Both the position numbers and the translations under genes were made by a program. A stretch of DNA of 64,000 bases. Origin: Tomocerus qinae (Eukaryota; Arthropoda; Collembola; Entomobryomorpha; Tomoceridae). Position 1 is the first letter of the stretch. Each line of letters begins with the position of its first letter. Shown here one piece after another: positions 20,808-32,700 of the stretch. The DNA lies in the NCBI GenBank assembly GCA_020055645.1, contig CM034546.1, positions 63,488,001 to 63,552,000 on the forward strand. Direction: 5' to 3'. Under the pieces are notes generated by a model. It was not told where the DNA came from. It did not search any database and worked only from the letters and a program-made list of their open reading frames with translations.

Positions 20808-21863
20808 CTAAATATTTGGAATTGAAAAAATTTCGTCCTCACAATCAAGAATAATGTCATCTAACTCTATTTCGTAGGAATCTTCTTCATTGTGTTCTAA
20901 AAATAGAACTTCGCCACTTCTTTCCGTTTCAACACATTCCGGTAAATCTAATAAATCCATAACTTCATTCGGATATGGTAATCTTTTTTGAGACTTCAGT
21001 CGGTTATTCAACGACAAACTTGAAATTAATGGATCGGATGTATCCAGTGATCTGCAAAATACATCCCACAAATTGTCTTTTCTGCTGGTTTTACGAGCAT
21101 TAAAAAGTCTGTATCTTTTATAGTATTTATTCCGAGATTCTCCACCCTCTTCACCCATGACCCCCAATGGCAAAACGCTGTTTTTAATGATATCTCCTCC
21201 ATGAATTAACACCTTGTGCACTGTAACAGGTAAATAGAACCAGTCATAGTGGAGAAGATAAAATTCATATAAATTCTTGCAAAAAATGTCAAACCTTTCT
21301 GCATGTATTGGTAGATGAGCAGAAAGTGTGATTAGGATTGTTCGCAAATCCTTAATTAAACGGACATTTAGACCTAAAATATCAGCAAATTCTTCAAAAT
21401 TTGCAAAAGCTCTTCTTGCTGTATTTCCGTCGTTACTGTTGCCACTTCCCCCAGGATTTGGGTAATCGACTCTTAATCCCATTTTTTGCGACAGCGTTTC
21501 CTGTAAATGTATTTTACGGTCTTTGTATTCGGATTTATTGCATCTCCATTTCTTTTTTTCCAATTTATATGAAAGGTGAAGGCAGAATTCAAAAAACCGT
21601 ATCCATGCATGAAGAAGAGAAATTCCATATTGTAAGGAATCGGGTGTTGATTTAAATTTTTTTGTGCCCACATTTTTCGAAATATTAAAATCACTAGGAT
21701 TAGATTTGCAGAGTGGGCATGTCTGTACTGAAACAGTTTTAAGAACTGTGCTTAAAACTTTTCCATCGACGATAGTCATGTGCATCTCAAAATTAATTTT
21801 TAATTTGTGTTCCTTGTTTAGTTCAATTTCAAAAGAGGTTAAATTTTCAATTTCATCATCCAT
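20808..21863 (-). pseudogene. Transib transposase, C-terminal part (second D, E, zinc residues)
   Basis: A 351-residue frame covering the second half of a RAG1-like DDE transposase. TIVDGKV holds the second catalytic Asp (residue 33). CPLC (Cys49, Cys52) matches the RAG1 zinc-binding CxxC, and HKVLIHG (His216, His221) matches its HxxxxH partner. The catalytic Glu is in GEEGGESRNK (Glu242), followed by YYKRYRLFNARK and a TSDPLISSL segment, which parallels RAG1 ESGNK ... RRFRKMNAR ... TSKYL. GSGNSNDGNTARR (about 138-151) matches the Transib/RAG1 GN(T/F)AR(R/K) motif. The Met used here is only the first ATG after a frame change near an A7 run (about 21,870); it is not a true start. Confidence 0.88.
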
Positions 21864-21986
21864 AAGTTTTTTTCAAGCTTGATCAAATCAGAGTTTTCTT
21901 TCACGAATTTCAATTTTACAGGGCGACAAAATCTTATTGACTGAGGAGTCTAATTTTGCCAGTACACTGTACCTGGATCTTCCTCA
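21864..21986 (-). pseudogene. Frameshifted linker of the Transib transposase
   Basis: The 123 bp between the two long frames still code, in a third frame, for Transib-like residues: TTLIPLMLTSNDEED begins inside the end of the first frame, then VYWQN, one TAG stop, and SIRFCRPVKLKF. These match the family segment (PL.L ... WQN ... RFCRPI) that lies between the two catalytic Asp residues. So the gap is a pair of frame changes plus a stop, and not an intron. One frame change lies at a homopolymer A run and could be a sequencing error. Confidence 0.7.
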
Positions 21987-22994
21987 TCATTGGAAGTCAA
22001 CATAAGAGGAATTAGTGTAGTTGCAAATAAATGAGTCATTTGGTTGCCCTGAATCTGTTTCTCCAAATTTGATTTTGTACTGTGACTGGCCTGAACTTCC
22101 ATCAAAACCCCAGGAACAAATTAATACACAATCAGAAAAAATTTTCCCTTTGCTTTGGAGGTCATTAAATATGCTTTCAGGATTAATGTCAATAATGCGC
22201 CGAGCTGTATGTTGTAGCCAATCCTGTAGTGGCACAGAAGCAATTGTTTCTGAAATTTGCAATGTTTGTATAGCTGGACGACAATTTAATTTTTCCATTG
22301 CAATAATGTTGTAGTTGGGCAAAAAGTTGTACCCACTCTTTTTTGCGCAATCTCTAATTTTGTTATAGACAGAAACAGAAATACCTGTATCCAAAATTAA
22401 AGCCAAGGCAGATGTAGGGGAACATTTTTTAAAGCCATCGGGTGTAGAGTTGATTTTTTTAAGATTTTTTTTCGCCCGATTTGGAGTCATTAAAGACTTC
22501 TTAATAATGCTTGCAAAGGGTCTTTTACTAGGGGATCTTTTTGCTAATTGTGCGGTAGCTTTCAGTATTTGATCAGTTGGCATTTTTTCCACCAATATTA
22601 CTAAGGCATTTATATGTCGCAGTTTTTGTCGTTCGCCTTTGTCCGACCAATCTTTTGACGGACGACCAGCATTTTTCTTTGAAATTTTTGGCTGTAAATT
22701 TGTTTTTACTCGAAATTTTTTGGTCAACCAATCAGAATGTTTGATTTTGAAATTCTCCCAAGATAATTTTTCAGCTTTAATGATTTTACAGTAGTCACTT
22801 TTTACCTTTGCGATTCGCCGTTGAATTATTGTCTTTTCCTTTGCAGAGATGTTTTCTTCCAATTGCGGCAAAAGCTTTCCCATGCAGTCTTCGGTTATTT
22901 GTCTCGAATTCCTGCCATTTTTTCTAAAAATTTCTATGAGATCTTCATGCGTGGTGTTCGTATCGAAATAATCTTCGTCATAGTAAGCTGCCAT
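21987..22994 (-). pseudogene. Transib transposase, N-terminal part with first catalytic Asp
   Basis: A 335-residue frame starting MAAYYDEDYF. A basic, Lys-rich N-terminal half (about 60-190) includes the GRPSKDWSDKGERQK segment that precedes the DNA-contacting region in Transib proteins. A middle part (SALALILD ... VYNKIRDCAKKSGYNFLPNY) follows, and then CSWGFDGSSGQSQYK with the first catalytic Asp at residue 298 (22,101-22,103), corresponding to the family motif WGCDGS..S.YK and to RAG1 Asp600. The last 17 or so residues (from about NYTN) are out of frame relative to the family. The start is supported by its position and by the length of the whole protein. Confidence 0.85.
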
Positions 22995-23667
22995 AGTAAA
23001 ATGTCCACCAAGACGAAAATACTTTATGCGTCTTAAAAATAAAACCGTTTGTCAAATGAACAACAAAGCGTCAAGTTGATTTCATGGTTTTTGTCTGCAT
23101 TGCGAAAACAGGATACGATTAACATGACATTGAATTTAGAATTTTTTATTTGGGTGGGGCTAAAATAGTTAATTTTCACACTATTATAAGTTATTTATTA
23201 GTAACATTTTGTTTTCAGCGAATTTCGTTAAGCAAAATATATTTTTTCAACAAAAAGTATAAATAGGTATGAGTTTCGCGGGTTAAGCAGGGAAATCTAC
23301 AAATAAGAATGATATAAGGTTCATATGGCTGTCGGGTACCTTTTCAGACTCACTCCCAAATTTTAACCATGCCAAACTCGGCTTACGAAAAATTTCGGTT
23401 AAATTTGATTTCATGAAAAAATTCTGCAGGGTCATTTCTACATTTTTGATTCAACTTCAAGCCCCCGTACTTTGGAGTACAGAGTTAAAACCTTAAATGA
23501 AGTTTATAATGTGAAATCCCACACAAAAATATTTTAAGGTTTACTTTGGTCGTATTTTTACTTTGCTTAACGATAATAAAATTCAATAAAATTTAAAATC
23601 AACATGGTTTAGACATTTATTTGTCATTTTAAATAATAAAACATTGAAAATCAATAAATATTTTTGC

Positions 23668-23707
23668 GAATTATGTCGAATTTTAAGCATAGAAAATGGA
23701 CACTGTG
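23668..23707 (-). repeat. Transib right terminal inverted repeat with heptamer CACAGTG
   Basis: Read inward from 23,707 it starts CACAGTG, then TCCATTTTC, and ends GACATAATTC, matching the left end at about three quarters of positions. CACAGTG is identical to the consensus heptamer of vertebrate recombination signal sequences. Confidence 0.9.
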
Positions 23708-23712
23708 CAGCG
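23708..23712. repeat. Transib target-site duplication CAGCG, right copy
   Basis: The CAGCG immediately after the right heptamer continues as TTATGATAAGCTG, exactly as in empty satellite units. Confidence 0.93.
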
Positions 23713-26700
23713 TTATGATAAGCTGTAATGTAATAAATAAAAGTTTTTCCAACTAAAAAAGCTGCATTAAACAATCCTATCTTATCTACACATTCATGTA
23801 TAAAACAATATCTTACTTTGTTTCCCATTGTTGTTTTTGTAAATAATGTTTTAATTTTGTCAATTATTCGTTTTAAAATTAATTAAATGATAAAAAGAAA
23901 CAAGCTACAAATGGGGCAATATGATTAACAGGTTGGGTACGCAAACATTCCACATTTTTATTTAAGTCTCTTTAGTATTGTTTAGCATGCTATTGAACAT
24001 TTAAGTCCAGTTTTATACTTCTCACTGACAAGCTGATATGTCAGGCTGTTTGTGTCACACTGCTGTAATTTTTAAACCTCAATGGTTTTTTATAATTGTA
24101 GTTTCAGTTTAATTTAAAGGATCTAAAAGATAAAGACACTATTTACAGCATATTACAAACCATTCATATTTATATATGTATTAAATGGGCAGCGTCGTTT
24201 AGCAGGGGCGTCGCAGATGTTGAATTAACCACTATGCAAAAAGCCCATATTTTGCAAAAATTAATTACATAATAGGAAATGTATAATTCTTCTTTCCTTA
24301 ATAATTTTTATCTACAAAACCTATGAGATTACACTGAGTCCTGAACTGTCCAATTGATAACGATAAAGTAGGGAAACACATGGCATATTTGGGTTGAAGA
24401 AACCTGGAAACAATGGGATTTGAAACTAATAGTTTCATCCAAAAACACCCACAAATATATTTATCATACACTCAATCATATTATCCTAGGCCCTACAAAT
24501 GCCTGCCGATGTTTTTGTCAAATCATTTTCCTAACTTAGCTCTAATTAATAGAATGGTGCTCATTTCAATAACCATGATTTGTCATTCGCCTACATCTAC
24601 CTCAACTCACAAATGAGTGATATCTCCATGTATTACAAATATTGCAAATGCATCAGCTGAATGAAGCTATGAACTACACAAAACGTATGATTGCCGTCTC
24701 TCGTTAAAACACGCACACAGGGCACTACACAAACCAACAAATGAAATGGTTTGCAACTTCAACTTCAGTTCTGACAACCCAAAACTATAACGCAATTTAA
24801 AATGCAACCAGGGAACGCTACATTATCCCATAAAATCCGCATGATTAATTTTCATAATAAACACTGTTTTTAAAAGACTTTCAAACTTATTCGAAACTAT
24901 AAGTAAACGTTAAAACATTGTTGAGTCATTTCCAGTCATTCTAAAATATTCAAAATTATTCGGAAAGTTGCGAAAAGTATGGTTTAACTAAAATTTATTC
25001 AATTTCCTCTTTATGAGATTTTTAAACATAAATAATCAAAGAAGCATAATTATTTAATACAGCGTTATGATAAGCTGTAATGTAATAAATAAAAGTTTTT
25101 CCAACTAAAAAAGCTGCATTAAACAATCCTATCTTATCTACACATTCATGTATAAAACAATATCTTACTTTGTTTCCCATTGTTGTTTTTGTAAATAATG
25201 TTTTAATTTTGTCAATTATTCGTTTTAAAAATTAATTAAATGATAAAAAGAAACAAGCTACAAATGGGGCAATATGATTAACAGGTTGGGTACGCAAACA
25301 TTCCACATTTTTATTTAAGTCTCTTTAGTATTGTTTAGCATGCTATTGAACATTTAAGTCCAGTTTTATACTTCTCACTGACAAGCTGATATGTCAGGCT
25401 GTTTGTGTCACACTGCTGTAATTTTTAAACCTCAATGGTTTTTTATAATTGTAGTTTCCAGTTTAATTTAAAGGATCTAAAAGATAAAGACACTATTTAC
25501 AGCATATTACAAACCATTCATATTTATATATGTATTAAATGGGCAGCGTCGTTTAGCAGGGGCGTCGCAGATGTTGAATTAACCACTATGCAAAAAGCCC
25601 ATATTTTGCAAAAATTAATTACATAATAGGAAATGTATAATTCTTCTTTCCTTAATAATTTTTATCTACAAAACCTATGAGATTACACTGAGTCCTGAAC
25701 TGTCCAATTGATAACGATAAAGTAGGAAACACATGGCATATTTGGGTTGAAGAAACCTGGAAACAATGGGATTTGAAACTAATAGTTTCATCTAAAAACA
25801 CCCACAAATATATTTATCATACACTCAATCATATTATCCTAGGCCCTACAAATGCCTGCCGATGTTTTTGTCAAATCATTTCCTAACTTAGCTCTAATTA
25901 ATAGAATGGTGCTCATTTTCAATAACCATGATTTGTCATTCGCCTACATCTACCTCAACTCACAAATGAGTGATATCTCCATGTATTACAAATATTGCAA
26001 ATGCATCAGCTGAATGAAGCTATGAACTACACAAAACGTATGATTGCCGTCTCTCGTTAAAACACGCACACAGGGCACTACACAAACCAACAAATGAAAT
26101 GGTTTGCAACTTCCAACTTCAGTTCTGACAACCCAAAAACTATAACGCAATTTAAAATGCAACCAGGGAACGCTACATTATCCCATAAAATCCGCATGAT
26201 TAATTTCATAATAAACACTGTTTTTAAAAAGACTTTCAAACTTATTCGAAACTATAAGTAAACGTTAAAACATTGTTGAGTCATTTCCAGTCATTCTAAA
26301 ATATTCAAAATTATTCGGAAAGTTGCGAAAAGTATGGTTTAACTAAAATTTATTCAATTTCCTCTTTATGAGATTTTTAAACATAAATAATCAAAGAAGC
26401 ATAATTATTTAATACAGCGTTATGATAAGCTGTAATGTAATAAATAAAAGTTTTTCCAACTAAAAAAGCTGCATTAAACAATCCTATCTTATCTACACAT
26501 TCATGTATAAAACAATATCTTACTTTGTTTCCCATTGTTGTTTTTGTAAATAATGTTTTAATTTTGTCAATTATTCGTTTTAAAATTAATTAAATGATAA
26601 AAAGAAACAAGCTACAAATGGGGCAATATGATTAACAGGTTGGGTACGCAAACATTCCACATTTTTATTTAAGTCTCTTTAGTATTGTTTAGCATGCTAT

Positions 26701-29700
26701 TGAACATTTAAGTCCAGTTTTATACTTCTCACTGACAAGCTGATATGTCAGGCTGTTTGTGTCACACTGCTGTAATTTTTAAACCTCAATGGTTTTTTAT
26801 AATTGTAGTTTCAGTTTAATTTAAAGGATCTAAAAGATAAAGACACTATTTACAGCATATTACAAACCATTCATATTTATATATGTATTAAATGGGCAGC
26901 GTCGTTTAGCAGGGGCGTCGCAGATGTTGAATTAACCACTATGCAAAAAGCCCATATTTTGCAAAAATTAATTACATAATAGGAAATGTATAATTCTTCT
27001 TTCCTTAATAATTTTTATCTACAAAACCTATGAGATTACACTGAGTCCTGAACTGTCCAATTGATAACGATAAAGTAGGGAAACACATGGCATATTTGGG
27101 TTGAAGAAACCTGGAAACAATGGGATTTGAAACTAATAGTTTCATCTAAAAACACCCACAAATATATTTATCATACACTCAATCATATTATCCTAGGCCC
27201 TACAAATGCCTGCCGATGTTTTTGTCAAATCATTTCCTAACTTAGCTCTAATTAATAGAATGGTGCTCATTTCAATAACCATGATTTGTCATTCGCCTAC
27301 ATCTACCTCAACTCACAAATGAGTGATATCTCCATGTATTACAAATATTGCAAATGCATCAGCTGAATGAAGCTATGAACTACACAAAACGTATGATTGC
27401 CGTCTCTCGTTAAAACACGCACACAGGGCACTACACAAACCAACAAATGAAATGGTTTGCAACTTCAACTTCAGTTCTGACAACCCAAAACTATAACGCA
27501 ATTTAAAATGCAACCAGGGAACGCTACATTATCCCATAAAATCCGCATGATTAATTTCATAATAAACACTGTTTTTAAAAGACTTTCAAACTTATTCGAA
27601 ACTATAAGTAAACGTTAAAACATTGTTGAGTCATTTCCAGTCATTCTAAAAATATTCAAAATTATTCGGAAAGTTGCGAAAAGTATGGTTTAACTAAAAT
27701 TTATTCAATTTCCTCTTTATGAGATTTTTAAACATAAATAATCAAAGAAGCATAATTATTTAATACAGCGTTATGATAAGCTGTAATGTAATAAATAAAA
27801 GTTTTCCAACTAAAAAAGCTGCATTAAACAATCCTATCTTATCTACACATTCATGTATAAAACAATATCTTACTTTGTTTCCCATTGTTGTTTTTGTAAA
27901 TAATGTTTTAATTTTGTCAATTATTCGTTATAAAGATTAATTAAATGATAAAAAGAAACAAGCTACAAATGGGGCAATATGATTAACAGGTTGGGTACGC
28001 AAACATTCCACATTTTTATTTAAGTCTCTTTAGTATTGTTTAGCATGCTATTGAACATTTAAGTCCAGTTTTATACTTCTCACTGACAAGCTGATATGTC
28101 AGGCTGTTTGTGTCACACTGCTGTAATTTTTAAACCTCAATGGTTTTTTATAATTGTAGTTTCAGTTTAATTTAAAGGATCTAAAAGATAAAGACACTAT
28201 TTACAGCATATTACAAACCATTCATATTTATATATGTATTAAATGGGCAGCGTCGTTTAGCAGGGGCGTCGCAGATGTTGAATTAACCACTATGCAAAAA
28301 GCCCATATTTTGCAAAAATTAATTACATAATAGGAAATGTATAATTCTTCTTTTCCTTAATAATTTTTATCTACAAAACCTATGAGATTACACTGAGTCC
28401 TGAACTGTCCAATTGATAACGATAAAGTAGGGAAACACATGGCATATTTGGGTTGAAGAAACCTGGAAACAATGGGATTTGAAACTAATAGTTTCATCTA
28501 AAAACACCCACAAATATATTTATCATACACTCAATCATATTATCCTAGGCCCTACAAATGCCTGCCGATGTTTTTGTCAAATCATTTCCTAACTTAGCTC
28601 TAATTAATAGAATGGTGTTCATTTCAATAACCATGATTTGTCATTCGCCTACATCTACCTCAACTCACAAATGAGTGATATCTCCATGTATTACAAATAT
28701 TGCAAATGCATCAGCTGAATGAAGCTATGAACTACACAAAACGTATGATTGCCGTCTCTCGTTAAAACACGCACACAGGGCACTACACAAACCAACAAAT
28801 GAAATGGTTTGCAACTTCAACTTCAGTTCTGACAACCCAAAACTATAACGCAATTTAAAATGCAACCAGGGAACGCTACATTATCCCATAAAATCCGCAT
28901 GATTAATTTCATAATAAACACTGTTTTTAAAAGACTTTCAAACTTATTCGAAACTATAAGTAAACGTTAAAACATTGTTGAGTCATTTCCAGTCATTCTA
29001 AAATATTCAAACTTATTCGGTGCGAAAAGTATGGTTTAACTAAAATTTATTCAATTTCCTATTTATGAGATTTTTAAACATAAATAATCAAAGAAGCATA
29101 ATTATTTAATACAGCGTTATGATAAGCTGTAATGTAATAAATAAAAGTTTTTCCAACTAAAAAAGCTGCATTAAACAATCCTATCTTATCTACACATTCA
29201 TGTATAAAACAATATCTTACTTTGTTTCCCATTGTTGTTTTTGTAAATAATGTTTTAATTTTGTCAATTATTCGTTATAAAGATTAATTAAATGATAAAA
29301 AGAAACAAGCTACAAATGGGGCAATATGATTAACAGGTTGGGTACGCAAACATTCCACATTTTTATTTAAGTCTCTTTAGTATTGTTTAGCATGCTATTG
29401 AACATTTAAGTCCAGTTTTATACTTCTCACTGACAAGCTGATATGTCAGGCTGTTTGTGTCACACTGCTGTAATTTTTAAACCTCAATGGTTTTTTATAA
29501 TTGTAGTTTCAGTTTAATTTAAAGGATCTAAAAGATAAAGACACTATTTACAGCATATTACAAACCATTCATATTTATATATGTATTAAATGGGCAGCGT
29601 CGTTTAGCAGGGGCGTCGCAGATGTTGAATTAACCACTATGCAAAAGCCCATATTTTGCAAAAATTAATTACATAATAGGAAATGTATAATTCTTCTTTC

Positions 29701-32700
29701 CTTAATAATTTTTATCTACAAAACCTATGAGATTACACTGAGTCCTGAACTGTCCAATTGATAACGATAAAGTAGGGAAACACATGGCATATTTGGGTTG
29801 AAGAAACCTGGAAACAATGGGATTTGAAACTAATAGTTTCACCTAAAAACACCTACAAATATATTTATCATACACTCAATCATATTATCCTAGGCCCTAC
29901 AAATGCCTGCCGATGTTTTTGTCAAATCATTTCCTAACTTAGCTCTAATTAATAGAATGGTGCTCATTTCAATAACCATGATTTGTCATTCGCCTACATC
30001 TACCTCAACTCACAAATGAGTGATATCTCCATGTATTACAAATATTGCAAATGCATCAGCTGAATGAAGCTATGAACTACACAAAACGTATGATTGCCGT
30101 CTCTCGTTAAAACACGCACACAGGGCACTACACAAACCAACAAATGAAATGGTTTGCAACTTCAACTTCAGTTCTGACAACCCAAAACTATAACGCAATT
30201 TAAAATGCAACCAGGGAACGCTACATTATCCCATAAAATCCGCATGATTAATTTCATAATAAACACTGTTTTTAAAAGACTTTCAAACTTATTCGAAACT
30301 GTAAGTAAACGTTAAAACATTGTTGAGTCATTTCCAGTCATTCTAAAATATTCAAACTTATTCGGTGCGAAAAGTATGGTTTAACTAAAATTTATTCAAT
30401 TTCCTATTTATGAGATTTTTAAACATAAATAATCAAAGAAGCATAATTATTTAATACAGCGTTATGATAAGCTGTAATGTAATAAATAAAAAGTTTTTCC
30501 AACTAAAAAAGCTGCATTAAACAATCCTATCTTATCTACACATTCATGTATAAAACAATATCTTACTTTGTTTCCCATTGTTGTTTTTGTAAATAATGTT
30601 TTAATTTTGTCAATTATTCGTTATAAAGATTAATTAAATGATAAAAAGAAACAAGCTACAAATGGGGCAATATGGATTAACAGGTTGGGTACGCAAACAT
30701 TCCACATTTTTATTTAAGTCTCTTTAGTATTGTTTAGCATGCTATTGAACATTTAAGTCCAGTTTTATACTTCTCACTGACAAGCTGATATGTCAGGCTG
30801 TTTGTGTCACACTGCTGTAATTTTTAAACCTCAATGGTTTTTTATAATTGTAGTTTCAGTTTAATTTAAAGGATCTAAAAGATAAAGACACTATTTACAG
30901 CATATTACAAACCATTCATATTTATATATGTATTAAATGGGCAGCGTCGTTTAGCAGGGGCGTCGCAGATGTTGAATTAACCACTATGCAAAAAGCCCAT
31001 ATTTTGCAAAAATTAATTACATAATAGGAAATGTATAATTCTTCTTTCCTTAATAATTTTTATCTACAAAACCTATGAGATTACACTGAGTCCTGAACTG
31101 TCCAATTGATAACGATAAAGTAGGGAAACACATGGCATATTTGGGTTGAAGAAACCTGGAAACAATGGGATTTGAAACTAATAGTTTCACCTAAAAACAC
31201 CTACAAATATATTTATCATACACTCAATCATATTATCCTAGGCCCTACAAATGCCTGCCGATGTTTTTGTCAAATCATTTCCTAACTTAGCTCTAATTAA
31301 TAGAATGGTGCTCATTTCAATAACCATGATTTGTCATTCGCCTACATCTACCTCAACTCACAAATGAGTGATATCTCCATGTATTACAAATATTGCAAAT
31401 GCATCAGCTGAATGAAGCTATGAACTACACAAAACGTATGATTGCCGTCTCTCGTTAAAACACGCACACAGGGCACTACACAAACCAACAAATGAAATGG
31501 TTTGCAACTTCAACTTCAGTTCTGACAACCCAAAACTATAACGCAATTTAAAATGCAACCAGGGAACGCTACATTATCCCATAAAATCCGCATGATTAAT
31601 TTCATAATAAACACTGTTTTTAAAAGACTTTCAAACTTATTCGAAACTGTAAGTAAACGTTAAAACATTGTTGAGTCATTTCCAGTCATTCTAAAATATT
31701 CAAACTTATTCGGTGCGAAAAGTATGGTTGAACTAAAATTTATTCAATTTCCTATTTATGAGATTTTTAAACATAAATAATCAAAGAAGCATAATTATTT
31801 AATACAGCGTTATGATAAGCTGTAATGTAATAAATAAAAGTTTTTCCAACTAAAAAAGCTGCATTAAACAATCCTATCTTATCTACACATTCATGTATAA
31901 AACAATATCTTACTTTGTTTCCCATTGTTGTTTTTGTAAATAATGTTTTAATTTTGTCAATTATTCGTTATAAAGATTAATTAAATGATAAAAAGAAACA
32001 AGCTACAAATGGGGCAATATGATTAACAGGTTGGGTACGCAAACATTCCACATTTTTATTTAAGTCTCTTTAGTATTGTTTAGCATGCTATTGAACATTT
32101 AAGTCCAGTTTTATACTTCTCACTGACAAGCTGATATGTCAGGCTGTTTGTGTCACACTGCTGTAATTTTTAAACCTCAATGGTTTTTTATAATTGTAGT
32201 TTCAGTTTAATTTAAAGGATCTAAAAGATAAAGACACTATTTACAGCATATTACAAACCATTCATATTTATATATGTATTAAATGGGCAGCGTCGTTTAG
32301 CAGGGGCGTCGCAGATGTTGAATTAACCACTATGCAAAAAGCCCATATTTTGCAAAAATTAATTACATAATAGGAAATGTATAATTCTTCTTTCCTTAAT
32401 AATTTTTATCTACAAAACCTATGAGATTACACTGAGTCCTGAACTGTCCAATTGATAACGATAAAGTAGGGAAACACATGGCATATTTGGGTTGAAGAAA
32501 CCTGGAAACAATGGGATTTGAAACTAATAGTTTCATCTAAAAACACCCACAAATATATTTATCATACACTCAATCATATTATCCTAGGCCCTACAAATGC
32601 CTGCCGATGTTTTTGTCAAATCATTTCCTAACTTAGCTCTAATTAATAGAATGGTGCTCATTTCAATAACCATGATTTGTCATTCGCCTACATCTACCTC

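Larger units (their letters stand above)
19401..23707 (-). mobile_element. Transib DNA transposon, 4.3 kb, RAG1-related, broken transposase
   Basis: Flanked by 5-bp CAGCG duplications and bounded by about 40-bp imperfect terminal inverted repeats beginning CACAATG (left) and CACAGTG (right, read inward). The transposase lies on the minus strand in two main frames (21,987-22,994 and 20,808-21,863) that together span 686 residues, close to the usual Transib length of about 700. Non-coding DNA fills 19,441-20,807 and 22,995-23,667. Part of the left non-coding region is hairpin-rich: TTCATTGAG and CTCAATGAA around a 3-base loop (19,981-20,001), then GTGTGG and CCACAC around 20,040-20,070. The element looks structurally complete at the ends, but its transposase is interrupted, so it would depend on another copy for movement. 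Confidence 0.93.

Noticed and set aside
20808-22994. Two separate host genes or an intron between the two minus-strand frames
   Set aside because: The intervening 123 bp still encode Transib-like residues in a third frame, and both frames lie within the transposon's inverted repeats.
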